From contig JAUSAB010000098.1 in NCBI GenBank assembly GCA_030653035.1, positions 1 to 35,670 on the forward strand: a DNA stretch of 35,670 nucleotides, given 5' to 3'. The position numbers and the translations under genes are program-made. Shown here one piece after another: positions 7,736-16,744 of the stretch. Below the pieces are notes generated by a model. That model was given only the letters and a program-made list of their open reading frames with translations, was not told the origin of the DNA and did not search any database. This DNA comes from Desulfocapsaceae bacterium. GTDB taxonomy: Bacteria > Desulfobacterota > Desulfobulbia > Desulfobulbales > Desulfocapsaceae. Position 1 is the first letter of the stretch. Every line of letters begins with the position of its first letter.

Positions 7736-9141
7736 AACCCATACAGTCATTGACCCCCAGAGAGATCGTCAGCGAGCTCGATAAATATATTGTTGGTCAA
7801 GCGGATGCCAAGCGCTCTGTGGCCATTGCCCTCAGGAATCGCTGGCGGCGGCGGCAGGTTGAGTCTCCCCTGCGGGAGGAGATTGCCCCCAAGAATATCA
7901 TCATGATCGGACCCACCGGGGTCGGCAAAACCGAGATTGCCCGGCGTCTTGCCACCCTGGCCCAGTCACCGTTTTTCAAGGTGGAGGCCTCCAAGTTTAC
8001 CGAGGTCGGCTACGTGGGCCGTGATGTCGAGTCAATGATCCGTGATCTGGTGGAGATTGCCATCAGCATGGTCAAGGAGGAGGAAAAAGAGCGGATAGAG
8101 GGTTTGGCCGAGGCCAATGCCGAAGAGCGTATTCTTGATATCCTGCTGCCTTCGCCACTCTCGGCATCCATGCACGAAGGCCCGGTTGGCAGTCATTCTT
8201 TTCTGCTGCATGATGATGGCGAACGGGGGATAACTTCTGGACACCGGGAGAGTGATTCAACCCGTGAAAAATTCCGGGAGATGCTGCGCGATGGCAGGCT
8301 TGATGAGCGTGAGCTGGAGCTTGATCTCACTGAATCGCATGGTGCGCCGATGGTGGAAATCATGACCACCTCCGGGATGGAGGATATGCAATCTAATCTC
8401 CAGGATGCCTTCAGCAAGATCTTCTCCCAGAAGAAAAGGAAGCGGAGGCTCAAGGTGCCTGAGGCGATGAAGGCCTTGATCAAGGAGGAGATGGAGCGCT
8501 TGGTGGACATGGACAAGGTGATGAAAGAGGCCTTGCGTCGTACCGAGGAATCAGGGATCATCTTTCTCGACGAGATTGATAAGATCGTGTCCAAGAGTGG
8601 AGGCGGTGGTCATGGGCCGGAGGTTTCCCGCGAAGGGGTGCAGCGTGACCTGTTGCCTATTGTTGAAGGTTCCACCGTGACCACCAAGCACGGCATGGTC
8701 AAGACCGATCATATCCTCTTTATCGCCAGCGGCGCCTTTCATATGAGCAAGCCCTCCGATTTGATCCCGGAGCTGCAAGGCCGTTTCCCGATCCGGGTGG
8801 AACTGCACTCTTTGGGCCAGGAGGAGTTCGTTCGCATCCTTACCGAGCCGGAGAATGCCCTGATCAAGCAATACATCGCCCTGATGGCGACCGAGGGGGT
8901 GGAGCTGGTCTTTGAGCCGGAGGCCATCCAGGAGATGGCGAGGATTGCGGTGGAGGTGAATCAAAACACCGAGGAGATCGGGGCCAGACGGCTGCACACG
9001 GTTATAGAGCGGGTGCTGGATGAGCTTTCTTATGATGCCTCGGAACGAGGCGCGGGACAATTTGTGGTCAGCGCCGAATATGTCCGCGCCCAGCTTGATG
9101 CTATTGCCCAGGATCAGGATTTGAGCCGGTTTATTCTCTAA
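7732..9141 (+). CDS. hslU: HslUV protease ATPase subunit HslU (ClpY)
   Basis: HslU is the AAA+ unfoldase that feeds substrates to HslV. In the 469-residue protein, the Walker A motif GPTGVGKT is at about residues 60-67. The intermediate (I) domain occupies the middle (roughly 110-245). The Walker B segment [10 protein letters not shown] follows, then the sensor/arginine region [12 protein letters not shown]. The C-terminus ends DLSRFIL, the hydrophobic tail that docks into HslV. The family hallmark [16 protein letters not shown] is at the start. The gene is intact and coupled to hslV. It converges on eno with a composite repeat between them. Confidence 0.97.
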   Translation: MKPIQSLTPREIVSELDKYIVGQADAKRSVAIALRNRWRRRQVESPLREEIAPKNIIMIGPTGVGKTEIARRLATLAQSPFFKVEASKFTEVGYVGRDVESMIRDLVEIAISMVKEEEKERIEGLAEANAEERILDILLPSPLSASMHEGPVGSHSFLLHDDGERGITSGHRESDSTREKFREMLRDGRLDERELELDLTESHGAPMVEIMTTSGMEDMQSNLQDAFSKIFSQKKRKRRLKVPEAMKALIKEEMERLVDMDKVMKEALRRTEESGIIFLDEIDKIVSKSGGGGHGPEVSREGVQRDLLPIVEGSTVTTKHGMVKTDHILFIASGAFHMSKPSDLIPELQGRFPIRVELHSLGQEEFVRILTEPENALIKQYIALMATEGVELVFEPEAIQEMARIAVEVNQNTEEIGARRLHTVIERVLDELSYDASERGAGQFVVSAEYVRAQLDAIAQDQDLSRFIL

Positions 9142-9199
9142 ATTTGTAAGATTATAATTTTCCCTGATAAGCAGATGCAGCAATAATATCCGAATAATT

Positions 9200-9306
9200 C
9201 CCTCTCCCAGAGGGAGAGGGTTAGGCTGAGGGGGAAAGGCCTGATTTAAAACCCCCTGCTGCCCCCCTCATCCAGCCTTCGGCCACCTTCTCCCTCAGGG
9301 AGAAGG
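9200..9306 (+). repeat. Composite palindromic repeat, copy 1 (hslU/eno spacer)
   Basis: The element opens with a 9-bp perfect stem (CCCTCTCCC 9200-9208, GGGAGAGGG 9212-9220). It continues through a TTAGGCTGAGGGGG-type segment and a CCTCATCCAGCCTTCGGCC segment. It closes with a 10-bp perfect stem (9286-9295 and 9297-9306, CCTTCTCCCT/AGGGAGAAGG). The length is 107 bp. The same plan recurs at 14423-14530, 18487-18590 and, reversed, 34695-34854. Between these convergent genes it may also act as a bidirectional terminator. Confidence 0.85.
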
Positions 9307-9358
9307 ATTCAATGAAAACTACGTGCTCATTAATCATCAAGATTTTTTATAAGTGGCA

Positions 9359-10744
<1,386 letters not shown>

Positions 10745-10757
10745 TTATAATCCAAGG

Positions 10758-10812
10758 CTGCCCTCCTCATCCCTGCCCTTGTCCCTCAGGGAGAAGGCCG
10801 GGGTGAGGGTCT
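10758..10812 (-). repeat. Degenerate palindromic repeat, copy 2 (eno/hybrid kinase spacer)
   Basis: This short, imperfect relative of the family contains CCCTCCTCATCCC, GTCCCTCAGGGAGAAGG and GGGGTGAGGG blocks. It lies just after the hybrid kinase stop. Only part of the 107-bp plan is present. Confidence 0.55.
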
Positions 10813-10831
10813 TACCTGTAAAAAGCTATCC

Positions 10832-13501
10832 TTATGGCTTCTCTTGTTCGTCCAGGACCATTCTGACGGTTCTTGCAAGTTCATCTCCATGGATCGGTTT
10901 GCAGAGATATTTCTTGATACCCATAGCCAGGGCATCTGCTGCTGAGGTCATCTCACTATGCCCGGTGCAGAGGATGATCGGCATGAGTGGTGAAATCTCC
11001 AGTATGGCCTTGGCCAGCTCATTACCGGTGAGACCCGGCATGGTCTGATCAGTAATGATCAGGTCGAACTGCTGCGGATCTGCCCGTACTTTTTCCAATG
11101 CTTCTCTGCTGTCAGTGACCCCGGTGACCGTGTAGCCATAATTTTCAAGGAGTCTTGAACTGATGTGAACCAGCAGAGGCTCGTCATCAACAATGAGAAT
11201 CCGTTCGGTGCCGGTAGGCAAGGATTTTTGTTGCTGTGGACTTTCCGGAATAATGCTGTTCTCTGCCAGGGCCGGCATAAAAACATGGAACGTACATCCT
11301 TGTCCAGGCTTGCTTTCCACTTGGGTAAACCCATTGTAGCCCTTGATGATCCCATGAACAACAGCCAGGCCGAGACCAGTCCCTCTACTCCTTTCTTTAG
11401 TGGTAAAGTAGGGCTCAAAGATGTGGGCCGCTGTCTCAGGGGCCATACCCTGTCCGGTGTCGCTGACCGAGAGGACGATATAGTGGCCGGGGGCCGCACC
11501 GTCTTTATTACAATCTGCCATTTTCCTTTCCTGACGATGGAGGGCGATCCGCAAGGTCCCCTTTTCATCCTTCATGGCATGGAAGGCATTGGTGCACAGG
11601 TTCATGACAACCTGATGGATTTTGGTCGGATCGGCCATGACTGCTCCGCAGGCCGAATCAATATCTGTCTGGATTTCGATGGTAGTCGGCAGGGTGGCGC
11701 GCAGCATCTGCATGGCTTCTTGCACGAGCAGATGCGGATGTACTGGTTCCAGGCATTGTTCCGTCTTGCGGCTGAAGTCGAGAATTTGCTGGATAAGGGC
11801 GCCAGCCCTGTGTCCTGCGGTGATGATCTGGTTGATATCCTCTTGTGCTGCCGCTTCCGGCGGCAGTGAGCGTTGTGCCAGTTCCGAGTAGCCCAGGATT
11901 ACTGACAGGATATTGTTGAAATCATGGGCGATACCGCCAGCCAGGGTGCCGATGGCATCCAGCTTCTGCGACTGAAGAAGTTTTTCTTCCATTTTTTTCT
12001 GGTCGGTGATGTCCCTGGCAATGTGGACCAGATTGTTGATGGCTCCACTTTCATCAGGAATCGGGGAAGAGGAGACCTGAAAGATTCTTCCTGATTTTTC
12101 ATGGGTGATGATTCCGGCATGGCTGCCTTGATTGTCAAAAGTCTCAACCAGTGGACAGCCGGGGCAGGGGCAAGCCCCCCCCCGGAAGAGCTCATAGCAG
12201 TGTCGGCCGGTCAATTCTCCTTCTCTGGCCTGAAAAAACTGGTAGGCGGCCTTGTTGGCCCGGACAATGCGCATCTCCTTATCCTGGATGGTGATAATGT
12301 CGCTGATGGCATTAAATGTTTTTCCCCATTCATCTCTGCTCCTGGCAAGTTCTTGTGCAATCCGCAGGCGTTCCGTGATGTCGAAGATTGTTGAACAGAG
12401 CACTTGACGGTCATCAATGATGAATGCTCCGATGTAGATTTCCACCTCGCGTACCGCACCATTTTTTAGCCGGTGCTGAAAACGAAAGATTGCTTTTCCC
12501 TTGGCCTCGACCTCTTTCATCTTTATCAGGATCTCTTCCTGACTGAGCAAGTTAATGTTTGAAATCTTCATCCCCCGCCATTCCTCTCTGCTATAACCAT
12601 AGAAGGAACAGGCGGCGGGGTTGGCATCTATAAAGCAGGCAGTTCTGGGATCTGAGAGCACCATGATGCTGGGATTGTCGTTAAAAATGGTGGCGTAGCG
12701 GGCTTCGCTTTTCTGCAGGGCACTTACTGCCTTTTTCCGCTCCGTGATATCGATCCCATATTCCACCGCCCCGATAATCCGTCCTTCTTTATCCTTGACC
12801 GGGCTGGTTGTGACCTCGATATATCTGTCCCCGAGTTCCCTTTCATAGCTGTATGTCTGGCCGTCAATCAGGGAATATTGGGCGTTGCAGGCGTCGCAGA
12901 TCTTTTCTCTGCCATTTTTTGCGGAGTCATGTGCATACTGGCCCCAGATGTCATAACAGTGTTTGCCTTTTACCTGTTCTGATTTCCAGCCGACGAACTG
13001 TTCCATGAGCAAATTTATTTTTATCACCCGCATCTCTGTGTCCAGATACGTGAGAAAAAACGGGACATTACGTAAGACGGCCTCATTTTCGGCAATGGCG
13101 GTATTGAGGGTGTCCTGCAGCTCTTTCTCCTGAGAGTAATCCTTAGTGACACTCATCAGTCCGGTTATTGTCCCGTTTTCATCTTGGAGGGGGGAGGAGG
13201 AGATTTGCAGGAATTTTTTTGCCCCATCGGCCAGGGTATGAGAGTGACGCATGACAACGGGAAGGCCGGTGGTAAAAACCTGGTGGTGAACGCATTCTTG
13301 CTCAAAAATGTTTTTACCGGCACAGGGAAACGGCGAATGAGGCAGAATCTCATAACATTTTTTACCCAGGATCATCTCATTGGAGACGGCACATAGATCG
13401 CAGAAAGGCTGATTGGCAAAGACAATGGTGTAATCCAGATCGATTATAAGGACAGAATCGGGAAGATGGTTCAAGATAGCGTATTGATCCTGTGGTGACA
13501 T
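10832..13501 (-). CDS. Four-PAS hybrid histidine kinase with C-terminal receiver
   Basis: This 889-residue protein has no membrane span, so it should sense in the cytoplasm. Four PAS domains (about 1-125, 135-258, 262-380 and 388-502) are followed by a HisKA domain with phospho-acceptor His526 (GGIAHDFNN). Next is an HATPase domain with N box near 634, DTGQGMAP at 681-688 and GTGLGLAVV at 707-715. A receiver domain follows with Asp818 (LIITDQTMPG). PAS1, PAS2 and PAS4 have cysteine-rich loops after a G-K/R-x-C-Y motif. PAS1 has Cys49/60/70; PAS2 has Cys182/202/205; PAS4 has Cys435/444/446/449. The output partner is unknown; the receiver suggests a phosphorelay. A GGAG lies upstream of the ATG. 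Confidence 0.92.
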   Translation of the reverse strand: MSPQDQYAILNHLPDSVLIIDLDYTIVFANQPFCDLCAVSNEMILGKKCYEILPHSPFPCAGKNIFEQECVHHQVFTTGLPVVMRHSHTLADGAKKFLQISSSPLQDENGTITGLMSVTKDYSQEKELQDTLNTAIAENEAVLRNVPFFLTYLDTEMRVIKINLLMEQFVGWKSEQVKGKHCYDIWGQYAHDSAKNGREKICDACNAQYSLIDGQTYSYERELGDRYIEVTTSPVKDKEGRIIGAVEYGIDITERKKAVSALQKSEARYATIFNDNPSIMVLSDPRTACFIDANPAACSFYGYSREEWRGMKISNINLLSQEEILIKMKEVEAKGKAIFRFQHRLKNGAVREVEIYIGAFIIDDRQVLCSTIFDITERLRIAQELARSRDEWGKTFNAISDIITIQDKEMRIVRANKAAYQFFQAREGELTGRHCYELFRGGACPCPGCPLVETFDNQGSHAGIITHEKSGRIFQVSSSPIPDESGAINNLVHIARDITDQKKMEEKLLQSQKLDAIGTLAGGIAHDFNNILSVILGYSELAQRSLPPEAAAQEDINQIITAGHRAGALIQQILDFSRKTEQCLEPVHPHLLVQEAMQMLRATLPTTIEIQTDIDSACGAVMADPTKIHQVVMNLCTNAFHAMKDEKGTLRIALHRQERKMADCNKDGAAPGHYIVLSVSDTGQGMAPETAAHIFEPYFTTKERSRGTGLGLAVVHGIIKGYNGFTQVESKPGQGCTFHVFMPALAENSIIPESPQQQKSLPTGTERILIVDDEPLLVHISSRLLENYGYTVTGVTDSREALEKVRADPQQFDLIITDQTMPGLTGNELAKAILEISPLMPIILCTGHSEMTSAADALAMGIKKYLCKPIHGDELARTVRMVLDEQEKP

Positions 13502-13592
13502 GTGACCGACTCCGTTTGATGATGACGATAAGGGACCTGCGTGTATGGTCAGAATATTCTATTACTCTGAGAATAGCCCCCCTCACCCCAAA

Positions 13593-13611
13593 CCTCTCCC
13601 TCAGGGAGAGG
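13593..13611 (-). repeat. Palindromic repeat half-element, copy 3
   Basis: CCTCTCCCT (13593-13601) and AGGGAGAGG (13603-13611) form a 9-bp stem with a one-base loop, preceded by CCCCCCTCACCCCAAA. It lies upstream of the hybrid kinase. The rest of the 13502-13789 spacer holds no gene; a further weak palindrome-like block lies at about 13699-13720. Confidence 0.7.
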
Positions 13612-13789
13612 GAGGAAGTTTCATTTCAGCCTTTTCTTAATAAGGGTATACCTGGGCAAAATCAGGATAATCTGGCTCACGATGTGCCTTTAAAGAGTTA
13701 CTCTCTCCTTCCGGGGATAAGGCTTTTGAAATAGTAATACAAAATTCCAACCGAACAATAATGGGGCTAAAGACTTGCATTTAACGTGG

Positions 13790-14161
13790 TTACTCCCTCT
13801 CCCCTCGGGGAGAGGGTTGGGGTGAGGGGGCAACCTCCATGCGCACTTGCTCGTATATCCGCTGTAAAACGGCCTCTGGTTCCGAAAGCATATCATTATT
13901 CCAGAACCGGATAACCTTGTATCCTTCTGCCTCCAGAAATCTGGTTCTGGTTTCATCGTAGGTGATGGTTTCAGCGTGTTGCCCTCCGTCTAACTCGATA
14001 ACGAGTTGGCGAGGCAGGCAGGCAAAATCGACAATATATGTCCCGATGGGCCATTGACGACGAAACTTGCAGTCTTCTATCTGCCGGTTTCTCAGGTAAC
14101 TCCAGAGCAGTTTTTCAGCTTCCGTCTGATTTTTCCTGAGCTGTCGAGCATGCTCTTTCAT
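13790..14161 (-). CDS. DUF559-type PD-(D/E)XK endonuclease-like protein
   Basis: This 123-residue protein matches the DUF559/Vsr-like nuclease family. The N-terminus, RKNQTEAEKLLWSYLRNRQ, is the usual helix with Glu16. IVDFAC carries Asp45. VIELDGGQH carries Glu56, Asp58 and Gln61/His62, which align with the PD-(D/E)XK core. VIRFWNNDML is the conserved last strand. Activity has not been shown for most family members. The gene lies inside 39-bp perfect inverted repeats. Its last 12 or so residues (APSPQPSPRGERE) and stop codon are encoded by the left repeat, and its ATG lies just inside the right repeat. Nothing adjacent forms a restriction or repair operon with it. Confidence 0.85.
   Translation of the reverse strand: MKEHARQLRKNQTEAEKLLWSYLRNRQIEDCKFRRQWPIGTYIVDFACLPRQLVIELDGGQHAETITYDETRTRFLEAEGYKVIRFWNNDMLSEPEAVLQRIYEQVRMEVAPSPQPSPRGERE
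13792..13830 (-). repeat. Left 39-bp inverted repeat of the DUF559 unit
   Basis: This copy is the exact reverse complement of 14169-14207. It contains a 10-bp palindrome (CCCTCTCCCC 13795-13804, GGGGAGAGGG 13807-13816) and a TTGGGGTGAGGGGG tail pointing into the gene. It also encodes the C-terminus of the DUF559 protein. Confidence 0.9.
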
Positions 14162-14168
14162 CGGAATC

Positions 14169-14207
14169 CCCCCTCACCCCAACCCTCTCCCCGAGGGGAG
14201 AGGGAGT
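14169..14207 (+). repeat. Right 39-bp inverted repeat of the DUF559 unit
   Basis: This is the perfect inverted partner of 13792-13830, ending eight bases from the DUF559 start codon. Its 10-bp palindrome is at 14183-14204, and it doubles as the first boundary of the 120-bp tandem repeats that follow. Confidence 0.9.
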
Positions 14208-14422
14208 TATAAAGAAATCATTGCCCCCTCGGGGAAAAGAAGCAGAATCATCTCTGATCAGTACGACAGCGCGAAGATTCAGCAAAAATATCAGAACAGT
14301 CCCCCTCTCCCCGAGGGGAGAGGGAGTTATAAAGAAATCCTTTCCCCCTTCGGTGAGAAGAAGCATACTCATCTCTGTTCAGCACGACAGCACGAAGATT
14401 CAGTAAAAATATCGGAACAGTT
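14183..14422. repeat. Two tandem 120-bp repeat units
   Basis: Units 14183-14302 and 14303-14422 share the same plan. Each has an opening CCCTCTCCCC palindrome, an AGTTATAAAGAAATC segment (14205 and 14325, exactly 120 bases apart), a CCCC-TCGG-type block and a CACGACAGC/CAGTACGACAGC-ACGAAGATTCAG segment. The first 37 bases are identical between units; the rest has scattered changes. A third boundary palindrome begins at 14423. No gene is supported here. Confidence 0.85.
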
Positions 14423-14530
14423 CCTTCTCCCTGAGGGAGAGGGTTAGGGTGAGGGGGAAAACCTGTTTTCAAACTTCCGCTGCTCCCCCCCCTCATCCGG
14501 ACTTCGGCCACCTTTTCCCTCAGGGAGAAG
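14423..14530 (+). repeat. Composite palindromic repeat, copy 4
   Basis: This near full-length relative of 9200-9306 has an opening near-palindrome (14423-14443), GTTAGGGTGAGGGGG, CCTCATCCGGACTTCGGCC and a closing CCTTTTCCCTCAGGGAGAAG. It ends 39 bases before the cyclase stop codon. Confidence 0.8.
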
Positions 14531-14568
14531 AAAATACGCGCTAATCAGGATTCCATTTATGCAACTTT

Positions 14569-16560
14569 TCACCCAACCTTTCCCTGCTCCATCGGTCCCG
14601 TAGCTGTCTTCCTCTTCTTCTTGGCTGCATACATCTTGGCGTCTGCCAACGCCAGGAGCTCATCCAGGGAGCTGCCTCCCTGATTATGGACAATACCAAA
14701 ACTGATGGAAATCTGTTGTTCCGGTGGGAGTCCTTTGTTGATTTCGGCCAGTTCCTGTTCCAGCCTGGCCAGGATGATGGGCTCAGAGTCACTGCTTGAC
14801 ACGGAGGTGAGCAGGACGGCAAATTCATCCCCGCCCATGCGGCCGACAATATCGGTTTCTCTGACCGCTATGCGCAGAAGTTTTGCTGTCAGGATCAGGG
14901 CCATGTCGCCTATCTCATGGCCCTGGGTATCGTTGATCCACTTCATGTTGTCGAGGTCGGCGAAGATGATAAAGACCTCGCCGCCGGCGCGCTCGACATA
15001 GTTGAGCTGCTGCTGGGCAAGGTTCATGAAGCCGCGGCGGTTGCACAGTCCGGTGAGCTCATCGGTTGTGGACAGGGCCTGGAGTTGCTGTTCCAGCCGT
15101 TTTCGCTCGGAGATGTCCCGGAAGTCCTCAATGATTCCAGTTAATTCACCACTGTCATTGTAAAAGGGGGTGGCTGTTATCATACAGGACAATATGGTTC
15201 CATCCGGCCGGACCTTTTCCGCGTCATGCTCGATATGTTCAATCCCCTTGCTGATCAGACGTAAGGGGCAGTTCTCGGTATGGCAGTCGGAGCCGGGGAA
15301 AATATCATAACACTTTTTGCCGATTATTTGATCCTGGGGCATATTGACAAGATCGGCAAAGGTGATGTTGGCGCGTTTGATCTCGAAATCAAGATCAATG
15401 AGCCGCATACCGTCTGCCGCAGTATTGAAGATCTGATCAAGATCGGCGTGGGATTCGTTAAGTTCCCGCTGGAGTTTTTTGAGCAGGCGCATTCGATTTA
15501 AAAGTTTGGTTGTGTACAGGGCGTGCCCGGCGATGATCAGGAGTGAAAAAACGGTGACCAGGAGATAGCCAATGGTATAACGCCATTTCATGGCAATCAG
15601 GGTTGGACACCTCTCATAGGTCATAAGATAACCTGCCGGCTCCCCCGAAATATCGTTGATTGGCAAAAGATGAACCAGGAACCCCTCGTGTGCCAGAAAG
15701 AAAGGGAGAGAAACTTTTTCGTGTGCCGAGAGATGTCTGGCCAATGGTTTCCGCAGGCCCTGATTTAACTGTTCTATTATCTGTTGGTTGATGCCATTTT
15801 GATTTCCTGGGCTGTTATGGTTATGTTCATCAATAACTTTTTGATCAGCGGTTTCCATGAGGAAGTCATCGGCAAGAGAGGTGACGGTAAAGTGCTCGCG
15901 CAGGTCAGCAGCGCTCAGATGCTTTTCGGCCATTTGTTTGTTGGTAATAAAACGATATTCGGCGGGAAAGCTGGACATGAGTTCATTGAGGAAAGTGGAA
16001 AGGGGAATGCCAATTTCAACTGAGCCAAGATAATGACCGGCGGCACTTGTCAGGGGGAAAATAAAACGATACGCCTGCCAGTTCCGCCCCATTTCATAGC
16101 CGGCAACCGGCTGTTTGGTGCTGTTGACCTGCATGATTGAGGGACGGATGTCGGCCAGTTGGTCGCCAAAGAGCTCCGGCAAGTGCATGCGCAGAAAGCT
16201 GGTCCCGTCAGCGAGGTGAAAGTGCATCTGCCTGAATGAATTTTTTCGTAGATGCTGGTAGAGAGGGAATGCCATGTTATAGACTTCCCGGCGCAGTCTG
16301 GTTTGTTCTTCTTTGTTGGCTGTCGATGCCTTCTCTATGAGGGCAAGCATCTCAGGAGTGCTGAGCCTTTCATAGGCCATCTTCATTCGCTGTTGGTAGG
16401 TATGAGTTACCAGATTGTATTGGCCTTTGATCTCAGTTTGTCGCTCTGTGATAAACGAACCGAGTTCCTGCTCTTTGAACAGGTAGAGAGAAAACAGGGT
16501 GATTCCCTGGATGATCACAAAAAAGAAAAAATAGCGGAGGAGATTTTTTATCTGTCTCAT
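14569..16560 (-). CDS. Membrane-bound PAS-GGDEF diguanylate cyclase
   Basis: This 663-residue protein should make c-di-GMP from GTP. Transmembrane helices at about 10-28 and 329-349 flank a periplasmic sensor of about 300 residues, Cache-like by layout. A cytoplasmic PAS domain (about 370-490) follows with the loop GKKCYDIFPGSDC and Cys417, Cys426 and Cys431 (C-x8-C-x4-C). The GGDEF domain (about 495-650) has the intact motif GRMGGDEF at 573-580. It also has an RETD inhibitory I-site at 567-570, exactly five residues before GGDEF, so product feedback is expected. It is flanked by repeats on both sides. No clear ribosome binding site is seen before the ATG. Confidence 0.93.
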   Translation of the reverse strand: MRQIKNLLRYFFFFVIIQGITLFSLYLFKEQELGSFITERQTEIKGQYNLVTHTYQQRMKMAYERLSTPEMLALIEKASTANKEEQTRLRREVYNMAFPLYQHLRKNSFRQMHFHLADGTSFLRMHLPELFGDQLADIRPSIMQVNSTKQPVAGYEMGRNWQAYRFIFPLTSAAGHYLGSVEIGIPLSTFLNELMSSFPAEYRFITNKQMAEKHLSAADLREHFTVTSLADDFLMETADQKVIDEHNHNSPGNQNGINQQIIEQLNQGLRKPLARHLSAHEKVSLPFFLAHEGFLVHLLPINDISGEPAGYLMTYERCPTLIAMKWRYTIGYLLVTVFSLLIIAGHALYTTKLLNRMRLLKKLQRELNESHADLDQIFNTAADGMRLIDLDFEIKRANITFADLVNMPQDQIIGKKCYDIFPGSDCHTENCPLRLISKGIEHIEHDAEKVRPDGTILSCMITATPFYNDSGELTGIIEDFRDISERKRLEQQLQALSTTDELTGLCNRRGFMNLAQQQLNYVERAGGEVFIIFADLDNMKWINDTQGHEIGDMALILTAKLLRIAVRETDIVGRMGGDEFAVLLTSVSSSDSEPIILARLEQELAEINKGLPPEQQISISFGIVHNQGGSSLDELLALADAKMYAAKKKRKTATGPMEQGKVG

Positions 16561-16607
16561 TTATATTATTTGATTAACGCTTATTGCCGGCGTGTCTTTT
16601 CCTTAGT

Positions 16608-16720
16608 GGAAGGTGGCCAAAGGCCGGATGAGAGGGGCGCCGTAAAATCAGGCTTTTCCCTCTCGTGTCTTTTTTGTGCCATTCCTGGCCGTCGTTTCAC
16701 CTCACCCTGCGGGAGAGTTT
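16608..16720 (-). repeat. Degenerate composite repeat, copy 5 (reversed)
   Basis: AAGGTGGCCAAAGGCCGGAT followed by GAGAGGGGC matches the reversed end of the family (as at 34711). Farther right, TTCACCTCACCCTGCGGGAGAG and a run of eight T follow. The opening and closing palindromes are eroded. It fills most of the 184-base spacer between the cyclase start and the receiver-kinase stop. Confidence 0.6.
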
Positions 16721-16744
16721 TTTTTAAGCAAGATTGTCAGCCTT

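Noticed and set aside
8551-9183. 210-codon minus-strand frame
   Set aside because: It lies antisense to the well-supported hslU, with no family motif.
9142-9358. Small gene between hslU and eno
   Set aside because: The spacer is filled by the composite palindromic repeat and lacks a plausible start with a ribosome site.
13690-13956. 88-codon minus-strand frame
   Set aside because: It is out of frame with the DUF559 gene and ends in repeat-derived sequence.
14115-14511. Short minus- and plus-strand frames rich in P-S-P, H-P-N-P-L-P and R-G-E
   Set aside because: They are translations of the CCCTCTCCC palindromic repeats, not genes.
14183-14530. Possible CRISPR array
   Set aside because: There are only two 120-bp units, the intervals are themselves repeated rather than unique spacers, and no cas gene is present.
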